DNA from: Lethocerus indicus
Lineage: Eukaryota; Arthropoda; Insecta; Hemiptera; Belostomatidae
Direction of reading: 5' to 3'
Length of the DNA: 64,000 nucleotides
NCBI GenBank assembly: GCA_019843655.1
Contig: JACDQD010000007.1
Location: 8,367,600 to 8,431,599 of the forward strand
The notes below the pieces were generated by a model. The model worked only from the letters and a program-made list of their open reading frames with translations, had not been told where the DNA came from and searched no databases. This document shows, piece after piece, positions 1-11,344 of this stretch (positions are counted from its first letter, which is position 1; each line of letters begins with the position of its first letter). Position numbers and translations under genes: made by a program.

Positions 1-1690
1 AGTTGAGTCCATTGGAAGATAAGTAGAGGGGGGGGAGAGTTTTGGGGATCTGTTAAGTAGATGGGTACAGGAATAAATGAAGTATCCGATATCGCTGAGC
101 GTAAACAATAAAAAATACACAGACTGAAGGGGTATTAAAGTATCATTATTTATTAGAGTTTTAATAAGAAGTTGGGAGTGGGGGAGGGACCAATTTCCTT
201 TCGCTTCACTCCATTATTGATTCTAGATGTTGAATCTTGGCAGACTTTCCTTATTACAATTGAAAAATATACTGAATCAAAATGAAAATAGTTGAAATTT
301 GAAACGCTTGGCTGTAATTCAATTTGTACTTTCTACATTTAATAAAATGGATAATTTCTGAGATGACTTCTGAAATGTTTGAGATCATTTGAAATATATT
401 CGCAGTACAACAAACAGGCGCATTATCCTTTTACAATAAATATTTTGAAGGAGAAAATAAAATCCAGAAAGACATGAAATTAAAAATTAACGCGCAACGC
501 CATTTTATAAACGATAGTGTAAAACATTATTGAAAAATGAAGGCGATTGTGCTATACTGAGAGATATACTGAATAAGTGTCCTTGTAACTCATTAGGCTC
601 ATTTATAAACATCCGATTTTCCTTTATTGGTGTTTAGTCTAGCAGACCGCGAATTGGACTGACGTTAATGGTTTTGCCTCTGTTATGAAACAGAGCCGGG
701 CTCTGTAAAATGGTGTCAAATGAAACGGAGCGGCGCCGCAACATTAGGAATCAGGTTGTTAAGCGAGCATCCCAAATGGAAACTTACAATACGGGCTTAA
801 TTACGAAAAGAATAATAAATAACCTTAAAAAATATATATATCTTACATTGTATCGTTATATGAAGAAGTATACATTATTATTATACATTATGTATACATA
901 ATGACTACCCTTGAACAGACCCAGTTCTCACAGTCAATTTCTCAATCATACTCTCACCAGTAATAATTAATGTAAATAATTACATTAGCTGTATTAATAT
1001 AACAACTGATTGTATTGTCTGCGTAATCTCATTACTGTCAACGTTGGGAATTAAATATAACCTTTTATTTGAACACTGATATAAATGTGCATCGAACTTT
1101 TTTTGATAAATGGGAACGAAATCAGAAATAAAAGTTATTCTTTCGGCATAAACGAAATGAAATTTATCGATGGAAATTAAACGCTTTGCTGGGCCAAGAA
1201 TTCCTTTCATTGCCAACCACTGTTGCGGCCATTTGTCTCTATTTTTGGGTCTGCTGTAGCCAACCTTGTTCTAGTTGTCTTGTTATGTCTTTGTTGGGAA
1301 AGCTGAGCATAATAAAAACAAATTTATATTCCGACTTTACCTTAAAGGATTCTTGTCTAAATGGTACACGGAATGAAATGCTTATATTGCATTTAATAAA
1401 TGGTATTAACAATCAAATACGGAGTAAAACTACGAGTATAAAATTCACTAACCTTATTCTGCAATAACTTTCACTTTGTCCTGTTTTTATAAACCAGCTT
1501 CAGAAGGAGAAATACGAAACTTTCACATCAATATCTAGGACTATTACTAATAACAAGAGGAGTAAGAAAGAGAACGTAAACTAATTTTTTTTCACTCTTT
1601 TATTGTTACAACTGTAAAATTATACAACAAGCAACATTGATATAGGCACTAACTACAATAGTCATCAATTAGAGGAGAAACCCGCTGGTT

Positions 1691-1760
1691 CCCCTCCTTT
1701 TTTTATTACTTTTTTTATTTATTTTTTTAAATTTTTTATTTTATTTATTTATTTTTTTTT
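1691..1760. repeat. T-rich low-complexity tract
   Basis: About 70 bases made almost only of T with scattered A and a few C, in irregular TTTA/TTTTA units. There is no coding potential. It could be the decayed poly(A) tail of an old minus-strand retroposed copy, but nothing recognisable is attached to it. Confidence 0.7.
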
Positions 1761-4291
1761 AATATAGTTTATTTAAACATTTAGGTCGCTTGGCCACTTC
1801 CTTTTCAGGCATCTGTAAGGAACGTTTGGGATGTCGGGAGATAGTAGTAAACTAATTATTGCGAGAATTTCTTCTCAGGAAAATGGAACTGTCTCCATTA
1901 TACCGTGGCAATATTCGGCCCGCCGCTGAAAGCCGGAGGGCTATTTGAAACCGGGAGACCGCAGGAGTCGCTCCAGAGTCCAGGTTGACTTAGCGCCGTC
2001 GGACATTTTCCCCGGTTGGGATCGATGCCCGCGAAGGGACGGGACGGGACGCTGCCCCGTGTTCAGGGAGGCCGCTGTTTTGTGTACATCGGGCCGGGGG
2101 AGGAGATTAAAAAAGCCTCCGGCGACAATAAGTGCTGGCGATGATTCCAGCCAACGCCCCCGAGGAACAAAACCCTAAATGGAACCAGCCCAAAATATAC
2201 CGCTCATATAGAATCTTCCAATCTCGAATGGAAATATTAAAATTCTCCTATAATAACGCCTTATTCAATAAGGAGACGGATTATAAATCTTATCTAATAA
2301 TGACACAATGGGAGGAATATTATTTTTTTATTTGAAGTCACGAGTACAATTTTTATTATAATTAGTGACAGTGATCTCTATGGGGTACCCGCGTAAGGTG
2401 TTTGTGAGTGGTGCGATTGGGTACGCATAGCTTTGAAAACTGACATGAACAACCTTGACGACTCGGGAAGCGGTTGCCGCAAAGGCGGCATACTTTCGGA
2501 TCGGGAACGCCCGAGGAACCGAGGAATTACGCCATCGGTCCTCGCAAGCGCTGAACTATGGGCAATAGAAGAGTCGGAAAAATTAACAGGTGTGCTACAA
2601 CTGCCGTCGTCGGCGATACGCGTAATCCGTTATCAAAGAGACCGGGCCGCTGATAGGACGCCTCTCGATAAACACACAGGTGCTGTAAAAAATTAATTTA
2701 GTACAATGCCAACGCACCGCGGTATTGTGAGTCCGGACCGCTTATGAGTTCTGTCGTTGTTCTTTGAACAATTAAAAACAAATCTACTATCATTATTGAA
2801 CTTTTCCCTTGTTGTTGCAAAAGATCTCTTTACTGCATTAATAACCGAAGCTCCACAAGTGTCCAATAAATAATTTTTAAATCAGCACTCAAATACCTAT
2901 GAAAAAAATTCTTATCTAACAAAGAAAAATTTATCTTTCATTAAAATTATCTCGAGAAATCTGAATTTCGCTTTAAAACCATTACGTAATACGTTTTTGG
3001 AAATAATTATCCTGTTATTTCTACATATTATTGATTAATTCCAGACTTAAATATCTCATTACATACTAATATCCAAACGATCTTTATGATAACAAATTAA
3101 GAATAAGAGTTGTCAACACTTGTTTGTCTAGGAATAGCTCAAGATATTTATATCACAGCCGTTGTCTATGACTACTCGAGAGTTTCGCATATTCCTTAGC
3201 ATTCTGTAAGCACAACAGCTATATAAACATTTCCATTTATTGGAAGTTTCCCATCCTCGATATCAGAACTACAATTATGGATATTCGTTTGGAACAGTTT
3301 AAAATATGGATATGGAACGTTTGGATCATCTCAGCCGACCTACTCTCGCTCAATAAAACCGGTTTCGGCTTCTGGCCATCGGTGACGGAAAAGAAATACT
3401 TCCGAAATAAGTTATTGTTTTTCATGCGGTTTTTAAACTTTCATCTTCACATATTAGACGCATTAGACATATTAGATTGTTTAACAGTGCCGCACAGTAT
3501 TATCGCACTTTATCAGGCACTTCCCGCTTGTTCGGTCCTGAGTCAGGCAGATGGTGATGCCACTTTTATAAAACGCGAGCATTCCGAAATTGGAACGGAT
3601 TCACTTATCGGGCTGTGCACACGCGATGTAGCGCGTTTTTTTTTCATATATTGCCAATCGGCTCCAATTGGGAACTTGAACGAATTTGGAAAGATTCGTA
3701 GCCCCGTAGTCGATAACCCAGTTGTTGTTGGGAGTGGTGAAGCGGGGGCACGTTATCGCTCCGCTTCGGCCAAGTTTGCCAATTTATGTATTTAAATAAG
3801 GGGGGATGGGAATCTCGCCGGGGAAGTAGCCGTAAAATCGGCAAATTGGAGTAGACTGGGGAGTCAAGTTATAACCGGCGCGTCGGTTCTTCTTTGCCCG
3901 GCTGTCAACCGCAAACTTGTCGCCCGCGCGAATTTCGTATCCGCACCGAGAAGTTTATCCAACCGATAAATCGGCGCCGTCCCCTCTTATGCACAACTTA
4001 AGGGCGATTCGAATATTACCTATAATATCAATTATGTCCGCAAGCAACTCGGTCCGATTGTGATAATAGATACACGGACCAAATTATGCGCGGATTAATA
4101 ATTATTATATAATGTTATCTAATTGTATTTGTCTAATATTTTTGAATTTGTCTAGTTCAATGTGATCTGTGCAATTGCTGATTAAACGGCTTTAATTTGC
4201 ATTTTCCTCCAGCACGAGGGTTTAAGATACAAAAATTTATTTGTATTAAAATACGTACATATTTTATTCCTTTGTATTTTCCCTGGTATTA

Positions 4292-4354
4292 TTGTATAAT
4301 TTATTTCATTTCACGGAATAGGGCCGTGAAATCTAATAAATTCCAGGAATACAA
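4292..4354. other. Imperfect hairpin of about 63 bases
   Basis: Inverted arms pair as follows: 4308-4316 with 4324-4332 (9 bp, perfect, 7-base loop), a 2-base internal mismatch, then 4298-4305 with 4335-4342 (8 bp, perfect), and after a 6-base bulge 4292-4297 with 4349-4354 (6 bp). The size fits a small structured RNA, but there is no evidence of transcription and it may be chance in AT-rich DNA. Confidence 0.35.
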
Positions 4355-7259
4355 TTAAATTATACAAATTAAGATATATAAAAATTATGCCTTAAAATCA
4401 GTTCGATACAGTTCTAGAATTGTTGCTGTGTTGTCATTATAACATTATTTAACTTAAATTATATATTTAGCTTATCAGGTTATCACGCTTATCAGGATAT
4501 TTGTAAAACACAAAATCTGTCGAGGAAAACCTATTTTTTGGGTAGCCCGAAGGATTTGCGTATTCACATTTACTCTCTAAATTACTAATCGTGGAGGGGC
4601 CTCCGGATCCCAAAATTCAATCCTGTCTAGATAGTTTCAGTAAATTAGATACAGGATCCAAGTCGACCGCGTGCAAATCCCTCAATGAAATCCCTATTTG
4701 CTACGCAACCCGCATACTGAAGAGAATGGGGAGAGGGGGGGCTGACCTAAGGTTATGTTCCGTGAAAGGTCACCTTCAGTGAATTGAGTATTTCGAGAAT
4801 TACGATAGGAAATTACTTGTTGATCCCACTCGCTTTTATTAATCTACGTTTCTGATTCAATAACAAGGATTATGAGAAAATTAAAACCACTTTACCCGAA
4901 TCTTGTTACTACAACAGAGATTTGTTCAATTTTTTATTTAATGCAAACAATTCCGATTTTATGAAAGTGATTCATTTATTTAAACATAATGATATTATTT
5001 ATTAAATGTTGACATAGGGTTCCTTTCTGTATAGAATTGAAAGTATATTCGTGAAAAATGTCGCATGCACAATGAAAATAAATTTAGTATCTAAATGTTA
5101 TATAATGTAAATTAAGGGAATACCAAAAGCTTGAAGACAGGGAGGCATTTCAAAATATCTTTAACAACACTTAATTGCTTATATCCATTATGGTAATTGT
5201 ACTTAACCTTCAGATAATGACTATCCAGAACAAAATGTTACAATGAACGACGTAACTTTGGGTTTATCACCAATCGTTAGGCTAATTAGAGCACAGGCGT
5301 AACATATTGTGTCGCATGCTGTCGGTGTAGAGATAGCATATGTGGAGCAAGGAAGTACTATCCAATTACTTATTTCTTGAGAAAACCTCTATTACCCTTT
5401 TGTGTGTGGTATATTCCAACTGCGGAATAATTGTTATTTGCACGTGGGAAGATTCGGATTTTTTTGCCGGTCAATAATTATTAGAATTCCGGCCGCAATT
5501 GAACAGCCTCTCTTTATATGACAATGTCCCTTTCAATTTCACACGATTTCCTTTGTGTTAGGGAATAACGTCACAAACAAGAACCGTTACATAAAAAGTA
5601 CGTTTAAAGGGTTCTTCTGTCACTAACACTCCTTCAAATATAACACCAGCACTATTAGTGTATTTGGCGGAGACTGGCCCAAAAAAATAGTTATTTAATA
5701 TTCGACAATTAATTAGTGTATATTTATCTTCTCCCCAATCATTAAAATTACTTTAACTTGCCCTTTAAAGTTTCCATGTCTTAAACCCTGTATATTACTT
5801 CATTCTAAATAGTACGGTTTAGTAGGATAAATTAGATAGTCATATCTAAAAGACGGTAAAGAAAGGAGTTGGGGAGGATTCTTTATTCACCGCAGTCAGT
5901 TAATAATGCAAGGAACCGACGGAGTAAGGAGAAACGGGTTTAGTTCTAGAATAGTTGGTACGGTATTAAATTAAGGGATGCCTATGTGGTCGGAGGGTTG
6001 GCTAGGTCGGAAAGCTGGGCTGACACCTAGACGGGCAACAAGAACCCCCCGGGTCTCGGGGCTCCGACGAATTCCACCCCCGTCTCTCATCCTCTGTGCT
6101 GGAACGGCTTTCATTCCCCCCGCTACCCATTTTTTAAAAATATTTCGACGTGTACTTTAGACCGAAGCCGAAAAAAGTGAAATAGAAAAAGTAATAAATG
6201 TCAAATTGTCCCATGGTACCTTTATACATTATACTGTCGATTATAAGATAAAATTGTTTTATTTGGACCAGCTTAGGCAACTGAAAAATACCTCGCAGAA
6301 TTTTCTAAAAATCATTAAGGTGTGTTCAATATTCGAATCTTCCTGAAATTGTTCATTGCTTTGTCAGGTAAGGCAATTGTCGGCAGAGATCTGATTGAAA
6401 CGTTTCGAATAAATTTATCCAATAATTAGGGGAAATTAGGGGGATTGGAAACTAATTTCCTAAGCGATCGATAATTCGGCCATCAGTGTCCTTAGGGCAG
6501 AAGATGGGCGTCGACCCCTGGGCCTAGGGCAACTCCGTAGGGGGTCGCTCAGCATTCGCGATGTCCCAGGGTTCAATTCAGGATCTATCGATCGTCCAGA
6601 GGGGGGTCAGGAGCGGTGACCGGCCCCTCTCCCCTGTGGGGGATAGTCAACCCGCCTCCCCCGCGCCAAGTAGGTGTGTACCCCCGCATGTGGCCCACAG
6701 AACGGCCCGGAATACTAATCAGTCCCGGCTTTAATTAATACACGGAACGACCGGATGAATTCTGATCCGATCGAGATCCCTGCGCCCGACTGCCGGAACC
6801 TTCTTTGACGGGAACGGGTGGCGGAAAAAAAAACGATAAAAAGGTGGAGCCTCTCCAACTGTCGGGACCCCCTGAATTTAAAGTTCGCGAAGAGTCCTGC
6901 CCGCCTAAGTTTGGAGCACCCGACTCCAAACCATCGCTTAGCTGCCAACGCCATCTGATTAAATTTTCTCCACAGCATATTCAATTTCTTCCCGACAGAA
7001 AAATCAATTACCTGTTGAACGCGTAAAATTTTTCTTGAAAGATTTCAAGGAAACTCGAAAAGTTCATATTATTTAGTGGATGGAACCCAATATACGACCG
7101 GCATATATCGTCCTGCTTATCGCTATTCCACGATAATGAACGGTTATCATTACCCCCATTAAAGTCGTTAGGGTAAGTACTTTACGTTATCATACGCACA
7201 TACATAATTATATTAACTTCCTTCATTTCTCGGCGATTTATAATTGGAGTTTTTTCAAG

Positions 7260-9780
7260 GAACACTCCCTGAATGGTTGAATGGAACTTTTCTGAGGGTC
7301 GGTCCTGGAAAATTTGACCTGACCAAGGATTTCACTTTGAACCACTGGTGCGACGGCCTGGCGGTAATCTACAAATTCGATATAAAGAATGGAAAGGTAA
7401 TTTGCCCTTGCAATTTTTGTTGTATTGAAAATAGAAATCACAAAGTAAACGCAGATGTGTTTACGTATCTATGATTTGAAAAAATATTTCGCTTTGAACA
7501 AAAAAGTAGTGAGTTTTTGAATGAGTTGGAAGAAAGGCACAATTGTATTTTGCAATATTAATTTTTACTTGTCTTTTAGTGTTCACTACGTTTTACGCAT
7601 TGTAAAACACTGTCTTACGCGCTCATTATTGTGTTTCAGCGCGTTGCTACATATAGATCTACCTTTATATATATGTGTATTTTGGGATTTATATTTTAGG
7701 TTCAGTTCACGAAAAAGTTCTTGCGTTCGGACGCATACAACAAAGCCATAGCTGTGGGAAAGCCGGTTTTCACTGAATTTGGAACCCGCTCCTATCCTGA
7801 TCCCTCCAAGAACGTTTTTTCGAGAATGATGTCCACTCTGGTAATGTATAATATATAGAAGAATAAACTAACCTAACTGAATTATTAAATACTTTTAGCC
7901 AACCCAAATTACTGATCTCATTTTTCAGGTTCCAGAATTAACAGACAATGATAGTCTGAACATATACCCTGTGGAAGATTGTTTGTATGCGGCAACTGAA
8001 ACATGTTTAATTAGGAGTTTAGATCCAGAAACATTAGATACTAATGAGAAGGTAGGGTTTATAATTATATTATTACTGATATTACGCGTGATGTGGTGGG
8101 AAGAATATCATTTGTTAGGGGTTATTATGATTTTACTTATATTTAACTTGACAGGAATTCATTTTTTTAAGAATATGAATAATAATGAGAAAGAATAATA
8201 TCGAGAAATTAAATTGCATTCTCTTTCAGGTTGATCTGAGCAAGCTTGTAGGCGTCAACTTAGCCTGTCCGCATGTATGTAAAGATGACCAAGGCGCTAC
8301 TTACACAATAGGGTCATCACTTATCACAGGCTTTAAGTATAATATTGTTAAAATTCCGCCAGCAGAATCAAAGAAAGCATCAGAAGGTATGTTTTATATT
8401 TATATTATAATTCATTGTTAATAATATATTTTGACATATTACTTTCAATATATAGGATTATCAAACTATAATCTTTATTTTTCTTCATATATTTCATAAA
8501 TTTCAGCCTTACAACATGCTTCAATACTCTGTACGATACCAAGCCGTTGGAAATCTTGTCTTGGATATTATCACAGTTTCGGAATGTCTGATAAATGGAT
8601 TGTGTTTATTGAACAACCAATGCTCATGAATGGAATGAAACTTCTTACAACACATGTCAAAGGGAAAGCAATGAAAGACTGTATGGAGTGGAGCCCAAAA
8701 GAACTTGTAAATTTAATTTTAAGAATATATAAGTTTCATTTCATGATACTTTAATTACTATTAATAAATACCAAAGTATAGGTATTCACTTTATTCAAGG
8801 CATAAAGCTTAATTTATCCTTTTTTTCAGAATATGTTCTATATTATTGAAAAAGCCACTGGAAAAGTGCTCCCAATTAAATATTTATCGGACACTGCATT
8901 TTTTCTTTTTCATCACATCAATACTTTTGAAAAGGATAACCAGGTGAAGACCACTAAAATTATGTGAAAGTATCTGTCAAAAAGTCAAATTCCCTGTAAT
9001 GAATATTTAAAATACATTTTGTTTTTCAATGTTTTTTGCAGTTGGTGGTTGATGTTGTAGCACAAGACAGTCCAGAACTGATAGAAAAAATGTTCCTTAA
9101 AAATTTAAGGTGTTCAGATTTTGATCCCACACATAAAGCTTCAGCAAGGAGGTTTATCCTGCCATTAGGAGAAAATATCAAGGTTTATATTTTATTTTTT
9201 GATTATAATAATAACTGAAATATAATTATAGTAATATAATAATTATTTAATAAAATTAATAAAATATAATATTTTTTTATTTTGATCCTTCTATTTCCAG
9301 CTTTTAAGTATGTATCTTTTATTAGGAAATGCTATTTTTCAGGACTTTAAGGAGAATCAAAACCTTGTGAAATTGCAGAACACTACTGCAACTGCAATGC
9401 GAATTGGTGATTTTGTAAAAGTCACGGGTGAAACATTAACTGAACCCACTTGTGAGTTGCCATCAGTAAATAGAGCATACTTTGGAAAGGAATATAAGTA
9501 CTTTTATGCATGTGGTCTTTATGATCAGAGTATATACAGGAATTGTGTAAGTAAAATAAAAGTTACCTGGTTATTATATTAATTATAACAATTAAATAAT
9601 TATGATAAAGTGAGTGCTATCAAGTCATTTTCAGACATGATTTATTATTTAATTAAAATTGAAGTGACACTTAATATTAAAAATCTTTTTTATTATCTTG
9701 AATTTATGATTTTGTGTCCACTAAACATAGTATAGTTATGCGTTAAAATTATTTTTATTGCAACATAATATATATATATA

Positions 9781-9827
<47 letters not shown>

Positions 9828-10119
9828 TAAATAATGCATTTATAAATAATTCCAGGTTGTGAAAGTAAACACTGAGACTAGAGAGGTCTCAACATGGAAG
9901 GATAATGAAAACACATTCCCTGGTGAAGTGCAATTCTTACCAAATCCAAACTCGAAGGAAGAAGATGATGGGATTTTACTTGCAGGTGTACCTAATATAA
10001 AACCAGGACAGCCAAGTTACTTAGTGATTCTGGATGCCAAAAATCTTTCAGAGATTGCTCGAGCAGAAGTTAATGCTCATGTCCCACATGCCTTGCATGG
10101 TTTATTTCTATCAAGATAA
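7260..10119 (+). CDS. Carotenoid cleavage oxygenase (NinaB / BCO1-BCO2 family), nine exons, 5' partial
   Basis: Non-haem iron enzyme of the RPE65/BCO family that splits carotenoids, in insects usually to supply retinal for visual pigments. Exons read from frame continuity and GT/AG sites: 7260-7396, 7700-7840, 7929-8051, 8230-8386, 8507-8706, 8830-8943, 9042-9182, 9343-9546, 9856-10119 (TAA). Together they give 492 residues; family members usually have 520-620, so about 30-50 N-terminal residues are missing. The first exon opens with GTLPEWLNGTFLRVGPG, the family start motif. All four iron-ligand histidines are present: ACPHVC (8230-8386), GYYHSFG (8507-8706), FHHINTFEKD (8830-8943) and HALHGLF near the C-terminus. 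RVGPGKF and YPDPSKNVF resemble vertebrate BCO2 more than BCO1, by eye only. No stop or frameshift interrupts it, so it looks functional. Whether it is the NinaB orthologue or a paralogue cannot be decided here. Confidence 0.93.
9769..9822. repeat. (TA)n microsatellite in the last oxygenase intron
   Basis: Run of TA dinucleotides interrupted once by TGC. It lies in the intron between exons 9343-9546 and 9856-10119, about 30 bases before the final acceptor. Confidence 0.95.
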
Positions 10120-10183
10120 ACGTCTGAATAAGAATATTTCTGACAACTTGACAGTAATTTCTTCCTAGCAAAAATAGATTGGA

Positions 10184-10189
10184 AATAAA
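10184..10189 (+). terminator. Poly(A) signal AATAAA, oxygenase gene (proximal)
   Basis: Canonical AATAAA 65 bases after the oxygenase stop codon. This is the first candidate 3'-end signal and would give a very short 3' UTR. Confidence 0.5.
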
Positions 10190-10556
10190 TGTACAAAATG
10201 CTGTGATATTTTTTCTGAACATTTGGATTATGATTTGTAACAATCTTAAAATGTGTAATTCTATTGAAAAATCATTGAAGATATTTTTAAATATCAGTAC
10301 TTTCCTTTCTATTATTAGTAGCTTAAAATTTAGTTGCAATAATGTGTCAATTTGTTACACTGTGATGAATCCAATGTAATTGCCTAAATATGTGGGGGGA
10401 ATAATCCCTATTATATTGTGCCTAACCATTTATAATTATTGTTGTACTTTCAGTGTAGTATTTAGTATAAAGAACAAGAATACAATTTCTACCATATTTT
10501 TCTAAAATCTGCTTGTCTATGAACATATTAAAATAATTTTATAAGTAATGGCACTA

Positions 10557-10562
10557 AATAAA
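10557..10562 (+). terminator. Poly(A) signal AATAAA, oxygenase gene (distal)
   Basis: Second canonical AATAAA, about 440 bases after the stop. The DNA up to here stays AT-rich and CpG-free like the gene body, so the transcript may extend to it. Either this or the proximal signal could be used. Confidence 0.4.
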
Positions 10563-10690
10563 GAAATTAAAGAGGTTCTGCCCCAGATGATGTCAGATTA
10601 TATCAAGGTGATCAGTAGAAATATATAAATATTTTTTTATATATTTCTTAATTTGTTAGGTGATAGATTACTACCCTTCAATTTTGTAGA

Positions 10691-10697
10691 TTATTTT

Positions 10698-10771
<74 letters not shown>
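10691..10771. repeat. (ATT)n followed by (AT)n microsatellite
   Basis: A short ATT/TTA trinucleotide run merges into about 58 bases of pure AT dinucleotides, just downstream of the distal poly(A) signal. Confidence 0.95.
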
Positions 10772-10772
<1 letters not shown>

Positions 10773-10869
10773 TGTTGTTTATACAAAAATGAACTATTAA
10801 AATTATTATTTTGTGTCGAATTTTTAAATTAACCATTTAAACACTTAAATATGGCAGTGGTGAGTGAAA

Positions 10870-10874
<5 letters not shown>

Positions 10875-10906
<32 letters not shown>
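10875..10906. repeat. (AT)n microsatellite
   Basis: Sixteen AT dinucleotides in a row. It is the third AT run within about 1.1 kb at the 3' end of the oxygenase gene. Confidence 0.95.
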
Positions 10907-10915
<9 letters not shown>

Positions 10916-11317
10916 TGGATGGAGGTTAACTAAAGATTAGAAACTGTGATTGGGAGATTAACCTGTCTATCATATAACCAAATCTGTGAGTGGGGTCAGA
11001 AGAGCAAGAGTGTTGATATCCAAGCCTCCGTGCACCCTTCCTCTCACCACCATCATATATATCTTACATTAGTCGAAAAATTCTTCGCTCGTTTGAACGA
11101 GCCCATTTGAATGGGTCGCAAACGCCCATTAAGCATTCACCCACTTCAATTAGAATAAGGAATCGATTAAATAAAAATGGGAAAGAAAGTTCTTCAGGCC
11201 ATCAAATATTTTCCCAGGCCCGATCCGTGAATGCAGGCGGCGTAATTTGAACTTATCTCTGCCCCAGCGTGTAATCAGTTTGACGTGGAAATTGAAAGGC
11301 GGCGGATCTACCCGCCT

Positions 11318-11344
11318 ACACACACACACACACACGCGCGCGCA
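11318..11344. repeat. (AC)n/(GC)n microsatellite
   Basis: About 18 bases of CA repeats running into CGCGCGCG. Alternating purine-pyrimidine sequence of this kind can adopt Z-DNA. Confidence 0.9.

Larger units (their letters stand above)
1..7259. other. Gene-free stretch upstream of the carotenoid oxygenase
   Basis: I see no supported gene here. Open frames are short, lack recognisable domains and have no convincing splice context. The longest, 3277-3795 (+), encodes 172 residues without any motif I know. Composition alternates between AT-rich DNA and CpG-rich patches, for example 1900-2180 and 6480-6720. The missing first exon or exons of the downstream oxygenase gene may lie here or beyond the window. 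I looked for the usual N-terminal sequence of the family ending at a phase-1 donor and did not find it. Confidence 0.6.

Noticed and set aside
3277..3795. 172-codon open frame
   Set aside because: Longest frame in the left flank, but it has no domain, no repeated hydrophobic or charged pattern, no homology I recognise and an overlapping antisense frame. Chance is the simplest explanation.
6530..6600. Sequence like a tRNA or SINE B box (GGTTCAATTC)
   Set aside because: No T-stem complement, no acceptor stem and no convincing A box at the right distance, so it is neither a tRNA nor a supportable SINE.
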